From Drouetiella hepatica Uher 2000/2452 (GTDB lineage Bacteria > Cyanobacteriota > Cyanobacteriia > Elainellales > Elainellaceae): a stretch of 50,466 nt of DNA. The DNA lies in assembly GCA_019359505.1 (NCBI GenBank), contig JAHHHD010000037.1, forward strand, positions 1 to 50,466, in the 5' to 3' direction. Positions 41,738 through 50,466 of the stretch are shown here, piece after piece (within the stretch, counting starts at the first letter, position 1; every line of letters begins with the position of its first letter). A program made the translations under genes and the position numbers. The notes beneath the pieces were generated by a model. It was not told the origin of the DNA and ran no database searches. It saw only the letters and a list, made by a program, of their open reading frames with translations.

Positions 41738-44524
41738 ATGCGATCGCCTTCTGCTCGGCTGAGCTTCCAGACACTGCCGCTACGCTTCCTGTTGATGGTG
41801 CCCCTTATCCTGCAAATTATCTTGCAGCTAGGGTGGTTTGCAGAGCTGAAGCGTTATCCCTCGTACTGGCTGAGTTTGATATCACTGGCGATCGCTGCTC
41901 TTGTCGGTTCCCTGACTGTCCTTAGAGTTTCAGGGCTTGCCCTGCATCGGGTAGAAGAGGCTACTCAGGCTGCTTTTGAAAACAGTATGTTTGAAAATGC
42001 GCTAGATGGTATGTTTCAAACCAGTTTGGAAGGCAACTATCTCAGGGTCAATTCTGCCTTAGCCAAGATGTATGGCTACAGCTCCCCAGAAGCGCTGATT
42101 GCAGACCAGCCCAACGCGGCCAATCATCTCTATACTGAGGGCGATCGCCGTAGCGAATTTGTGACTTTGATGCAGCAGCAGGGTGCAGTCTCTAACTTTG
42201 AATCTCAGATTTATCGACAGAATGGCGACATCCTCTGGATTTCAGAAACGGCGTGGGTTGTGCGAGATCAGGTGGGGCAACCTGTCTACTTTGAAGGCAC
42301 TGTTAAAGACATTACCGCAGCAAAATACATTGAAGCCGATCGCCAGCGCATCGAGCAAGAGCGGCAGCAGGTTGAAGCCGAGCTAAGCGCCCAGCAGGCT
42401 TTCTTACGCAAAGTCATTGATGCGGTGCCCAGCGCCATCTTTGTCAAAGATCAGCAGGGTAAATTTTTGGTGGTTAACCAGGCGGGCGCGGCAATGTACG
42501 GCAATACCGTCGAAGAAACCTTGGGTCTGCGGGATGTAGACTTTAATCCTCACCACGAAGAGATAAAAGATTTTTTGGACAGCAACCAGCAGGTGATGGC
42601 GACGCGCCAGCCGCTCAGCTTTTCGGCTCAGCCCATGACCAATGCCAAAGGAGAAGTGCATTGGTATAAAACGGTGATCAGCCCTTTCATTGATGACAAC
42701 GAGCAGGTGCAGGGCATTATTGGCTCTGCGACCAACGTGACTGAACTGAAGCAGGTTGAAGAGGCGCTGCGACTGAGTGAAGCCAAAAATCGCGCTATGC
42801 TATCAGCGATTCCAGATGTCATGGGGCACCTTCGAGGGGATGGCACTCACATCAGCTATGTGATATCCAAACACAGCACCCACGATCTGCTGCCCTCCGG
42901 CTATAACGTTGTGGGTAAGAGCATTTTTGAAACGCTGCCGTTGGATCTGGCACAGCAGCGCATGGAGGCGATTCAACGAACGCTGGAAACTGGGGAGCTT
43001 CAATCCTATGAACAGATTGTCCAGATGGGCGATCGCTTGCAATACGAAGAGGTGCGAATTGTCGTTAGCGGTGACGATGAAGTGCTGGTGATCATTCGAG
43101 ACATCAGCGATCGTAAACAGGCTGAACTCGCCCTGCAAGCTAGCGAAGCCAAAAATCGCGCCATTCTGTCCGCTGTTCCCGATCTGATGATGCGAGTCAG
43201 CGCTGAAGGTTACTACCTGGACTACGTCAGATCCGATCAGATTACGGATTTGATGCCTACTGACTACACGCCTTTGGGTAGGAGCATTTTTGAGGTGATG
43301 CCCCCTGACGCAGCCCAGCAGCGACTGCACTATATTCAGCAGACTCTAGCAACGGGCATGCCTCAAGTCTATGAACAGGAAATCCATGTGGGCGATCGGC
43401 TGCAATACGAAGAAGTGCGGATCGTGGTCAGCGGCGAGAACGAAGTGCTGGTGATGGTGCGAGATGTGAGCGATCGCAAACGAGCCGAACGGGCGCTGGT
43501 GCAAAAAAATCACGAGCTAGCAGAAGCCTTGCAGCAGCTGCAATCCGCTCAGCAAGGGCTAATTCAGGCGGAGAAACTGGCGGCTCTGGGGCAACTCGTG
43601 GCGGGCATTGCCCACGAAATTAATACGCCGCTAGGAGCCATTCGCGCCGCTAGCAGCAACACCGCCAAAGCCCTAGAAGAATCGCTGCAACAGTTGCCCA
43701 AGCTTTTCCAAGTGCTTTCAGCCGATCAGCAAGCTCGCTTTTTTGCGCTGGTCGATCGGATCTTGCACAGCAATATCCAGGCAACGGCTCGTGAAAAGCG
43801 CCAATGGAAGCGATCGCTCACCGAGCAGTTAGAAGGTCACGGCATTGCCGATGCCCGCACCGTTGCCGATACGCTAGTGGATGTTGGCATTTATGACCAG
43901 ACTGAGCCATTCTTGCCGCTGCTCCAAGATGCAAACGCCGATTTTATTCTTCAGCTTGCCTACAATCTGGCTCGGTTGCAGGGCAATAGCCAAAACATCA
44001 CCATTGCCGTCGAACGCGCCGCCAAAGTCGTGTTTGCGCTGAAGAACTATGCTCGCTACGATCACAGCGGACAAAAAACGCTAGCCCAACTCACAGACGG
44101 ACTGGAAACGATCCTGACGCTCTACCAAAACCCAATTAAGCAAGGCATCGAAGTGACGCGTTGCTATGACGCTCTACCGCCCATGCTCTGCTATCCTGAC
44201 GAGCTAAATCAGGTCTGGACAAATCTGATCCACAATGCTATTCAGGCAATGGAGGGCAAGGGTCAGCTGACTATTGGCACAAGGCAAGCCCTTCAGGCGG
44301 GAAGAAACTTCGCGATCGTCACGATTGCCGACACGGGCTGCGGCATTCCGCCAGAGGTGCTGCCCCGAATTTTTGAGCCGTTCTTCACCACCAAGCTAGC
44401 GGGAGAAGGCAATGGGCTAGGGCTGGATATTAGCCGTAAAATCATCGATCGCCACTCAGGACACATCGCGATCGAGAGCCAGCCTGGATGCACAGTCTTT
44501 GAAGTCTGGCTACCTATCGAGTGA
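41738..44524 (+). CDS. Membrane-anchored multi-PAS histidine kinase with enlarged DHp region
   Basis: A 928-residue kinase. Two N-terminal membrane helices (about 17-34 and 44-62) enclose almost no periplasmic loop. Four PAS domains follow: about 72-190, 220-345, 350-460 and 470-580. PAS3 and PAS4 are internal duplicates (MGDRLQYEEVRIVVSGDDEV versus VGDRLQYEEVRIVVSGENEV, 17 of 20 identical). The HisKA motif is GIAHEINTPLG with H626; the N-box Asn is N833 and GNGLGL lies near the end. H to N spans 207 residues, against 117-121 in the other four intact kinases here, owing to a roughly 90-residue insert between the first DHp helix and the next. No receiver is fused; the receiver gene follows 78 bases on, a likely partner. 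Confidence 0.9.
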   Translation: MRSPSARLSFQTLPLRFLLMVPLILQIILQLGWFAELKRYPSYWLSLISLAIAALVGSLTVLRVSGLALHRVEEATQAAFENSMFENALDGMFQTSLEGNYLRVNSALAKMYGYSSPEALIADQPNAANHLYTEGDRRSEFVTLMQQQGAVSNFESQIYRQNGDILWISETAWVVRDQVGQPVYFEGTVKDITAAKYIEADRQRIEQERQQVEAELSAQQAFLRKVIDAVPSAIFVKDQQGKFLVVNQAGAAMYGNTVEETLGLRDVDFNPHHEEIKDFLDSNQQVMATRQPLSFSAQPMTNAKGEVHWYKTVISPFIDDNEQVQGIIGSATNVTELKQVEEALRLSEAKNRAMLSAIPDVMGHLRGDGTHISYVISKHSTHDLLPSGYNVVGKSIFETLPLDLAQQRMEAIQRTLETGELQSYEQIVQMGDRLQYEEVRIVVSGDDEVLVIIRDISDRKQAELALQASEAKNRAILSAVPDLMMRVSAEGYYLDYVRSDQITDLMPTDYTPLGRSIFEVMPPDAAQQRLHYIQQTLATGMPQVYEQEIHVGDRLQYEEVRIVVSGENEVLVMVRDVSDRKRAERALVQKNHELAEALQQLQSAQQGLIQAEKLAALGQLVAGIAHEINTPLGAIRAASSNTAKALEESLQQLPKLFQVLSADQQARFFALVDRILHSNIQATAREKRQWKRSLTEQLEGHGIADARTVADTLVDVGIYDQTEPFLPLLQDANADFILQLAYNLARLQGNSQNITIAVERAAKVVFALKNYARYDHSGQKTLAQLTDGLETILTLYQNPIKQGIEVTRCYDALPPMLCYPDELNQVWTNLIHNAIQAMEGKGQLTIGTRQALQAGRNFAIVTIADTGCGIPPEVLPRIFEPFFTTKLAGEGNGLGLDISRKIIDRHSGHIAIESQPGCTVFEVWLPIE

Positions 44525-44602
44525 ATGTCATCGAGCAAATGTCATAGAGTAACTCCTGGGAGAATATGCTGGTTTAAGTGATGGCAGAGCAGCTTTAAAT
44601 TA

Positions 44603-45022
44603 ATGGTAGAGAAGCCGACTAAAGCGATATTGTTTGTAGATGACGAAGGAGTGATCCTGGAAACGCTGAAGGAGCAGCTTAAGCGATTATTTGGGCATCA
44701 GTATATTTATGAAGCCGCAAGCAGCGCTGACGAAGCCTGGGAAGTTTTAGAAGATTTATTGACGGAGAACGTCGAGGTTTTAATTTTAGTTTCAGATTGG
44801 CTGATGCCCGGTACCAAGGGAGACGAATTTCTGATTCAAATTCATCAAAAATATCCCCATATCGTCAAAGTGATGCTGACCGGACAGGCAGATGAAGTGG
44901 CGATCGCCCGTGCCTACGAACAGGCAAACCTCCATCGCTGCCTCAGTAAACCCTGGTCTGAGGAGGATCTAGCCGATGCGATTTTGTCCGGGCTTGAGCA
45001 AGGTGGATTGCGCCAAAAGTAA
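44603..45022 (+). CDS. Single-domain response regulator
   Basis: A 139-residue receiver: D13/D14 acidic pair, phospho-acceptor D65 (VSDWLMPG), T93 and K116 (SKPW). TGQ and KPW after strands 4 and 5 are typical of receivers from RpfG/HD-GYP and cyanobacterial kinase lineages. No output domain. It resembles the N-terminal receiver of the next protein ([12 protein letters not shown] versus [12 protein letters not shown], and [12 protein letters not shown] versus [12 protein letters not shown]), so one arose from the other by tandem duplication. It sits between a kinase without a receiver and a hybrid kinase with two, and may shuttle phosphate between them. Only 2 bases separate it from the next gene. 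Confidence 0.9.
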   Translation: MVEKPTKAILFVDDEGVILETLKEQLKRLFGHQYIYEAASSADEAWEVLEDLLTENVEVLILVSDWLMPGTKGDEFLIQIHQKYPHIVKVMLTGQADEVAIARAYEQANLHRCLSKPWSEEDLADAILSGLEQGGLRQK

Positions 45023-45024
45023 CC

Positions 45025-46986
45025 ATGCCTCAATTTGCAATTCTCTGTATCGACGATGAAAACATAGTGCTAGAAAGCCTGAAGGAGCAGCTCAAGCGTC
45101 CTTTTGGCAAAAATTATTACATTGAAGTGGCTCAGAGCAGCGAAGATGCCCTAGACATTCTGGAAGAATTGCAGCTAGAAGAGGTCGAAGTAGCGCTGAT
45201 TATTTCCGACCAGATTATGCCAGGAATGAAGGGCGATGAGCTGCTGATCCAGGTTCACAGCCGCTTTCCTCAGATTCTTAAGGTGCTGTTGACCGGACAA
45301 GCCAGCGCCGAAGCTGTGGGCAATGCCGTCAACCATGCCAACCTGTATCGATATATTGCCAAACCCTGGGACGAGGCAGACCTGATCTTGACGGTGACAG
45401 AGGCTCTGCGCCGCCATCGTCAGGATCAGCAGTTGGCACAGCAAAATCAACAGCTTCAGCAGATTAACCACGAGCTGGAGCAGCTCAACTCATCTTTAGA
45501 GCAGAAAGTGAGCGATCGCACCGCAGAGCTAGTCACCGCCAAAGATGCTGCTGAGGTAGCAAACCGGGCAAAGAGCGCCTTTCTTGCCAACATGAGCCAC
45601 GAGCTACGGACGCCGCTGAATGGCATTCTGGGCTATACCCAAATTCTCCTGCGCGATCGCACCCTGACGACCAAGCAAAAAGCCGGAATCCAAGTCATTC
45701 AACAAAGCGGATCGCACCTGCTAACGCTGATTAACGACATTCTCGATATCGCCAAAATTGAGGCGGAAAAGCTAGAGCTAGTCACACAAGATTTCTATCT
45801 CCCTGCCTGCCTAGAAAGCGCGATCGATCTATGCCACATCAAGGCTGAGCAGAAAGACGTAGCGTTAGTTTATCAGGCTGAAGGGTTGCCCCAAATAGTC
45901 CATGGCGACGACAAGCGGCTCCGGCAAGTTTTGCTGAATCTATTGAGCAATGCCATTAAATTTACGCAGCAGGGCACAGTGACGCTGAAGGTGACAAGCA
46001 GGAGGCAGGAGGCAGGAGCCGGGAGGCAGGAGGCAGGAGCCGGGAGCCGGGAGCCAGCTTATTTAGTCTGCTTTCAGATTGAAGATACGGGCGCGGGAAT
46101 TGCCTCAGACGATTTAGAAGATATCTTTTTGCCGTTTGAGCGGGTGGGCGATCGGCATCAGCACATTGAAGGCACAGGGCTGGGGCTAACCATTACCCGC
46201 AAGCTTGTAGAGCTAATGGGTGGAGCGTTACAGGTCAAAAGCCAGCTTGGAAAAGGCAGTCAATTTTGGTTTGAGCTAGCGTTACCAGGGGCGATCGGGA
46301 CCCTCTTGCCCTCGTTACACTCTCTGGCAACTATCCAAGGCTATGAAGGCGCAAGGCGCAAAATTTTGGTGGCGGACGATCGCCCAGACAATCGAGCGGT
46401 AATTATTGATTTGTTGCAGCCGCTAGGATTTCATCTGATTGAGGTCAACAATGGACAAGAGGGGCTAGCCTGTGCCTTACAGCAGTGTCCTGATGCTATC
46501 ATTGCGGACTTGGTGATGCCTGGAATGGATGGGTTTGAATTGACTCGTCAGTTGCGTCAGATTCCAGAATTTCGGGAAATTCCAATCATTGCTTCTTCTG
46601 CTAGCGTGTTTGAATTTAATCGCAAAGCGAGTCAGGATGCAGGATTTAGTGACTTTTTACCCAAACCTATTCAAATAGAAGATTTGTTGAAGATTTTGCA
46701 GCATTATTTAAGCCTAGAGTGGATTTGCGAGAATGAACCAGATTCACCGCCTCCGCTCTATTTAACAAAAGAGCTGATTATGCCCCCTCGGTCAGAGCTA
46801 GAGATTTTGTATGAGGCGGCGCAAATTGGGCATATTGAGAGAGTTATTCAAGAAGCGGAGCGCTTAGAAACCTTAGATCTCTGTTATGAAGCCTTTGCTG
46901 ACCGGGTAAAGCAATTTGCTGAACAGTTCGATGATGTGGCGATCGTTAAATTGATTGAGACTCAGACTGATCGAGTCCCAGACTGA
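45025..46986 (+). CDS. Hybrid kinase: REC-coiled coil-HisKA-HATPase-REC
   Basis: A 653-residue soluble protein. REC1 (about 4-125) has D62; a glutamine-rich coiled coil (130-185) leads to HisKA with H192 and HATPase with N309, DTGAG at 354-358 and GTGLGL at 383-388. REC2 (about 446-560) has D495 and K547. A helical C-terminal domain (about 585-645; [16 protein letters not shown]) is often seen in cyanobacterial hybrids. A 7-residue tandem insert (RQEAGAG twice) lies at 327-340 in the ATPase domain loop between the N-box strand and DTGAG. Since receivers flank the kinase, it may both receive from and pass phosphate to neighbours. Start: ATG 2 bases after the previous stop. Confidence 0.92.
   Translation: MPQFAILCIDDENIVLESLKEQLKRPFGKNYYIEVAQSSEDALDILEELQLEEVEVALIISDQIMPGMKGDELLIQVHSRFPQILKVLLTGQASAEAVGNAVNHANLYRYIAKPWDEADLILTVTEALRRHRQDQQLAQQNQQLQQINHELEQLNSSLEQKVSDRTAELVTAKDAAEVANRAKSAFLANMSHELRTPLNGILGYTQILLRDRTLTTKQKAGIQVIQQSGSHLLTLINDILDIAKIEAEKLELVTQDFYLPACLESAIDLCHIKAEQKDVALVYQAEGLPQIVHGDDKRLRQVLLNLLSNAIKFTQQGTVTLKVTSRRQEAGAGRQEAGAGSREPAYLVCFQIEDTGAGIASDDLEDIFLPFERVGDRHQHIEGTGLGLTITRKLVELMGGALQVKSQLGKGSQFWFELALPGAIGTLLPSLHSLATIQGYEGARRKILVADDRPDNRAVIIDLLQPLGFHLIEVNNGQEGLACALQQCPDAIIADLVMPGMDGFELTRQLRQIPEFREIPIIASSASVFEFNRKASQDAGFSDFLPKPIQIEDLLKILQHYLSLEWICENEPDSPPPLYLTKELIMPPRSELEILYEAAQIGHIERVIQEAERLETLDLCYEAFADRVKQFAEQFDDVAIVKLIETQTDRVPD
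46003..46055 (+). repeat. 21-bp in-frame tandem repeat in a kinase ATPase domain
   Basis: Two copies of a 21-bp unit (46003-46023 and 46024-46044) built from 7-bp words aggaggc/aggagcc/gggaggc are followed by two shorter words. They encode RQEAGAG twice and then SREP, in the surface loop before the DTGAG motif. Confidence 0.92.
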
Positions 46987-47031
46987 TTGAGACTCAGGCT
47001 GATTGAGACTCAGGCTGATTGAGACTCAGGC
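46984..47031 (+). repeat. 16-bp tandem repeat spanning the end of the hybrid-kinase gene
   Basis: Three exact copies of tgattgagactcaggc run from 46984 to 47031, preceded by a diverged copy inside the kinase gene (ttgattgagactcagactgatc around 46951). The kinase stop codon is the first tga of the array. Sixteen is not a multiple of three, so copies are read in different frames. Confidence 0.95.
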
Positions 47032-47104
47032 TGATCGAGCGCCAGATTGTGCCAACTGCGTCAAGCTCCTCAAGTTCGCTTCTTCCGCCAATTGTGTGCG
47101 ACCC

Positions 47105-50100
47105 ATGAATCTAGCCTCAAGACCCCGAATTTTGATTGTCGATGACCTCCCCACCAACATTAAAGTCCTGTCGGACTTGTTGCTCGACTATGGGTTTGAG
47201 GTGCTGATTGCCAAGGATGGTGAGAATGCCCTGCAAAAATTGCAGCGGGTGGTGCCTGATTTAATTTTGCTGGATGTGCTGATGCCTGGCTTAGACGGGT
47301 TTGAAACCTGCCGATTGCTGAAAGGCTCGCCGATGACGCAAAATATTCCCGTAATTTTTATGACGGCGCTCTCCGATCCGGTAGACAAAATTAAGGGCTT
47401 GATGCTAGGAGCCGTGGATTACGTCACCAAGCCGTTGCAACATGAAGAAGTGATTGCCCGTGTCAATGTCCATCTGAAGCTTCGCATTCTTACCCGGCAG
47501 CTAGAAGAACAAAATGCCTTGCTGCAAGAGGAAGTGCGATCGCGCAAACTTGCAGAGACTGCCCTACGCAGTTCGGAGGAAAAGTTTTCCAAAGCCTTCC
47601 GCTCTAATCCAGGGCCAATGATCATTACCACCCTGGCTGATAGGCGATTTTTGGAGGCAAACCAAAACTTTTGCAGCATCACCCACTATGCTCAGGAAGA
47701 AATTCACGGCAAAACGGTCAGCGAACTCAACCTATGGGTAGATCCAGAGGCGGGCGATCGCTTTTTTCAAACCCTGCAAACAGAAGGTGTTGTCCACAAG
47801 CAAGAGCTAGAAATTCGCACCCAGCCCGGAGAAATTCGTACGCTTCAAGTGTCTGCTGAAGTTATTCAGGTGAACGACACACCCTGCGCTTTAGCAATGA
47901 CCTATGACATCACCCACTGTAAGCAGGCGGCGGCTGCCCTGCAAGAAAAGGAGCAGTTTCTTCGCAGCATCTATGAAGGGATAGGCATTTCCATTTTTAT
48001 CGTGGATGTGTCGGAAAGCGGCGAATTTCGCAACGCAGGAGTTAACGCCCGACATGAGGAAGTAACGGGTTACGGCAGCCATGATTTTTTGGGTAAGTCC
48101 TACGAAGATCTATTTCCGGCAGACATTGTTGCCGCTTGGTATCAAAATTACCGAGCCTGCATTGCAGCGGGCAAAACCATTCTCTACGAAGAGTTTGTGC
48201 CGTTTCAAGGGATTGATCACTGGTGGCTGACCACACTTACCCCCCTACGTAACTCCCAGGGGCGAATTCATCAGCTTGTGGGCACTTGTTTAGAGATTAC
48301 CGATCGCAAAAAGGCGGAGGCAGCCCTACGCAAAAGTCAGTCAGACCTGGCTACTGCTCAGCGAGTTGCCCATATTGGCAGCTGGGAATACGACTTCATC
48401 GCAGGCAAAATCACCTGGTCAGAAGAGAAGTTCCGTATTTTTGGGCGCAATCCCAGTTTGTCAGAACCTAGCGTCGAAGAACTATTGATGTATTACCATC
48501 CAGACGATCGTTTGCGGGTGAAAGAGCAAATCGATCGGGCGATCGAAAGGGGTGAGATGCTGGAGTTTGAAGCTCGGATCTGCCGTCCAGATGGCGAAAT
48601 TCGGTATACAAGGGTTAAGGGAGAAGCTATTCGGAGTGAAGCTGGACAGGTTGTAGGGCTATTTGGCGTAGTGCTGGATATCACCGATCGCCAGCAGGCT
48701 GAAGCAGCACTCCGTCAGAGCGAAGCGCGCTACCGAGCGATCGTCCAAGATCAGACTGAGCTGATTATGCGCCTGCAAAAAGATGGCACCATTACGTTTG
48801 TTAACGACGCATTCTGCCGCTATTTTCAGCTCACACCTGAAGCGATCGTGGGCACCCGGTTTCATCCTGAAGTGTCAGAAGACGATCGCGCCAGAATTGC
48901 CGCTCAGCTCCATTCCCTAACGGCAGAATGCCCGGTGAAAACGATCGATCACCCGGTGATTGTGGACGGTCAGGTGCGCTGGACGCAGTGGATTAACCGC
49001 TGGATTGGCGATGACCAGGGCAATTTTTTGGAATTTCAGAGCGTGGGAAGGGATATTAGCGATCGCAAGCAAATGGAGGCGGAACTGCAAAACGCCAGGG
49101 ATGTGGCGGATGCTGCAAACCTTGCCAAAAGCACTTTTTTAGCCAACATGAGTCATGAGCTGCGTACGCCGCTCCATGCCATTCTGGGTTTTACAGAGCT
49201 ATTGGCTCTAGAAGAAAACCTGTCTGAATTTCAGACGGACAGCCTCAAAATTATCAACAACAGCGGCGAACATCTGCTGGAGTTAATCAATGACGTGTTG
49301 GAGGTCTCCAAAATTGAGGCGGGTAAGGCAGTCGTCAGCCTAAGCATGGTTGACCTACGAGGTCTCTTCAAAAATCTGGAGGATATGCTTCAGCTCAGAG
49401 CTGTGGCAAAAGGTCTAGAGCTGCTGTTTCAGCTAGCAGACGACTTGCCGCATTATGTCCAAACCGATGAGGGCAAACTCCGGCAAATTTTGCTCAATCT
49501 ACTGGGAAATGCCATAAAGTTTACGCCGTCGGGTCGCGTAACGCTGCGGGCTGAAGTCAGGGCGATCGTCCCTCCTCGCCTCGATTCCGCTCTATCCCAT
49601 CAGCTGATCTTTGAAGTTGAAGATACCGGATTAGGCATTGCCGACGACGAACTGAATACCTTATTTGATGCCTTTACCCAGACTGAGGCAGGTCGTCAAT
49701 CTCAGAAAGGGACAGGTCTGGGGTTATTTATTAGCCGTCAGCTTGTGCGGCTTTTGCAGGGCGACATTGCGGTTGAGAGCAGGGTTGGACAGGGAACTTG
49801 CTTCAAGTGCAATATTGCTGTGGGTTTGCCCAGCGCCCAGGCAGATGCTCCAGATCAGCCGATGCGTCGGGCGATCGGGTTACAGCCCAACCATCCCAGC
49901 CTACGAATTCTAGTGGCAGAAGACACGCTAGCCAATCAGCTCTTGTTTGTTCAGTTGCTCTCTAATATCGGCTTTGAAGTGCGAACCGCAGAAGACGGAC
50001 GGGAAGCGATCGCCCTTTGGAACAACTGGAACCCTCACCTGATTTTAATGGACATGCGGATGCCCAATATGGACGGCTACGAGGCAACCCGGCAGATCAA

Positions 50101-50281
50101 AGCTACTGCAAGGGGCTGGAAAACGGTGATTATCGCTGTTACGGCTAGCGTTTTAGAGGAGGAACGCACCGATATTCTTGCGGCGGGCTGTGATGATTTA
50201 CTGTGCAAGCCCTTCAAAGAGCAGATGCTATTGCAGAAGTTAGCTGAATATCTAGATGTGCATTACGTCTATGCCGAATAG
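47105..50281 (+). CDS. Hybrid kinase: REC-multiPAS-HisKA-HATPase-REC
   Basis: A 1058-residue soluble protein. REC1 (about 8-125) has D13/D14 and D57; four PAS segments lie at about 160-280, 290-410, 420-540 and 545-665, the third with a PAC-type end (VLDITDRQQAE). HisKA has H684 ([11 protein letters not shown]), HATPase has N802 and GTGLGL, and REC2 has D983 (LMDMRMP). There is no membrane helix. ATG at 47105 starts MNLASRPRILIVDD; the frame is open back to 47003 only because the 16-bp repeat upstream carries no stop in that frame. As the last gene of the four-gene signalling run, it would receive from an upstream kinase through REC1. The PAS content suggests redox, light or small-molecule sensing. 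Confidence 0.92.
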   Translation: MNLASRPRILIVDDLPTNIKVLSDLLLDYGFEVLIAKDGENALQKLQRVVPDLILLDVLMPGLDGFETCRLLKGSPMTQNIPVIFMTALSDPVDKIKGLMLGAVDYVTKPLQHEEVIARVNVHLKLRILTRQLEEQNALLQEEVRSRKLAETALRSSEEKFSKAFRSNPGPMIITTLADRRFLEANQNFCSITHYAQEEIHGKTVSELNLWVDPEAGDRFFQTLQTEGVVHKQELEIRTQPGEIRTLQVSAEVIQVNDTPCALAMTYDITHCKQAAAALQEKEQFLRSIYEGIGISIFIVDVSESGEFRNAGVNARHEEVTGYGSHDFLGKSYEDLFPADIVAAWYQNYRACIAAGKTILYEEFVPFQGIDHWWLTTLTPLRNSQGRIHQLVGTCLEITDRKKAEAALRKSQSDLATAQRVAHIGSWEYDFIAGKITWSEEKFRIFGRNPSLSEPSVEELLMYYHPDDRLRVKEQIDRAIERGEMLEFEARICRPDGEIRYTRVKGEAIRSEAGQVVGLFGVVLDITDRQQAEAALRQSEARYRAIVQDQTELIMRLQKDGTITFVNDAFCRYFQLTPEAIVGTRFHPEVSEDDRARIAAQLHSLTAECPVKTIDHPVIVDGQVRWTQWINRWIGDDQGNFLEFQSVGRDISDRKQMEAELQNARDVADAANLAKSTFLANMSHELRTPLHAILGFTELLALEENLSEFQTDSLKIINNSGEHLLELINDVLEVSKIEAGKAVVSLSMVDLRGLFKNLEDMLQLRAVAKGLELLFQLADDLPHYVQTDEGKLRQILLNLLGNAIKFTPSGRVTLRAEVRAIVPPRLDSALSHQLIFEVEDTGLGIADDELNTLFDAFTQTEAGRQSQKGTGLGLFISRQLVRLLQGDIAVESRVGQGTCFKCNIAVGLPSAQADAPDQPMRRAIGLQPNHPSLRILVAEDTLANQLLFVQLLSNIGFEVRTAEDGREAIALWNNWNPHLILMDMRMPNMDGYEATRQIKATARGWKTVIIAVTASVLEEERTDILAAGCDDLLCKPFKEQMLLQKLAEYLDVHYVYAE

Positions 50282-50312
50282 CACATGCCGGATAGCACAA
50301 ACTGATCTATCC

Positions 50313-50405
50313 ATAGCTGTCGCCAGCTTGCTTATATCAATTTATAGCGCTACGAGAACGAGTTAGGACATTATTGTAGAGGTAGAGAAGCGTTCAAATA
50401 CGACT
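50313..50405 (+). mobile_element. Left end of an IS630-type insertion sequence (partial)
   Basis: The region upstream of the transposase start has the sequence atagctgtcgccag...ctta (50313-50334) and ttaggacatt (50363-50372). A near copy, minus about 28 bases, exists at 18445-18473. The TA at 50314-50315 followed by gctgtcgccag would fit the TA target used by IS630/mariner elements. The right end is outside the window. Confidence 0.6.
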
Positions 50406-50466
50406 ATGCCTGCTCCTTACAGTTACGACCTGCGCCAAAAAGCAATCGAAGCCGTTAAAGGCGGTG
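50406..50466 (+). CDS. IS630-type transposase, N-terminal fragment cut by the window edge
   Basis: The 20 codons visible, MPAPYSYDLRQKAIEAVKGG, match the start of helix-turn-helix domains in cyanobacterial IS630-family transposases (the YS.DLR.KAI...GG pattern). The gene continues beyond 50466; nothing can be said about completeness or catalytic residues. Confidence 0.75.
   Translation, partial: MPAPYSYDLRQKAIEAVKGG

Noticed and set aside
45500-46990. Frameshift in the hybrid-kinase gene at the repeat
   Set aside because: The repeat unit is 21 bp and the frame continues through both HATPase motifs and the second receiver.

Overview
The window is chromosomal DNA of a cyanobacterium, probably a filamentous Leptolyngbya-like form. 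The evidence is the recurrent palindrome GCGATCGC (HIP1) throughout, genes found mainly or only in cyanobacteria (the NblS/Hik33 kinase, its partner SipA, a DUF3288 protein, a tocopherol-methyltransferase homologue) and a very large load of multidomain signalling proteins. Identifications are from reading the translated sequence and family memory; no database search was run.

Layout. 1-765 is AT-rich with no convincing gene. 766-6184 is a minus-strand surface-glycan cluster: flippase, GT2 glycosyltransferase, alkaline-phosphatase-superfamily enzyme, second GT2. 6185-7580 is an unusually long empty stretch. 7581-10604 holds a receiver/coiled-coil protein, two small proteins and an exported TPR protein. 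10910-18394 is housekeeping and regulation: purD, nblS, two hypotheticals and phosphoenolpyruvate synthase. 18616-28611 mixes a hybrid kinase whose receiver lacks its key residues, two related methyltransferases, RtcB, a DIP1984-type protein, a 1-Cys peroxiredoxin, DUF3288, MgtC-type and RMD1/DUF155 proteins. 28931-32182 has a protein with three helical repeats translationally coupled to a pentapeptide-repeat protein, then a VOC protein and SipA. 32286-36107 (minus) encodes an LD-carboxypeptidase, a PAS-GGDEF cyclase and a tocopherol methyltransferase.

36410-41642 is a second glycan cluster: an O-antigen-ligase/polymerase-like membrane protein, a GT2 and two GT4 enzymes, the last two overlapping by ATGA. 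41738-50281 is a run of four signalling genes (membrane PAS histidine kinase, single receiver, REC-kinase-REC hybrid, REC-multiPAS-kinase-REC hybrid) that looks like one phosphorelay locus. The window ends inside an IS630-type transposase gene.

Two themes stand out. First, several genes carry short in-frame tandem repeats (purD, LD-carboxypeptidase tail, membrane polymerase, hybrid kinase ATPase loop, helical-repeat protein), with further minisatellites between genes. Second, three long, perfect, GC-cored hairpins have T-tracts on the left and A-tracts on the right, the reverse of an intrinsic terminator. One of them is preceded by sequence matching the left end of the IS630-type element at the window edge, which suggests small non-autonomous mobile elements.
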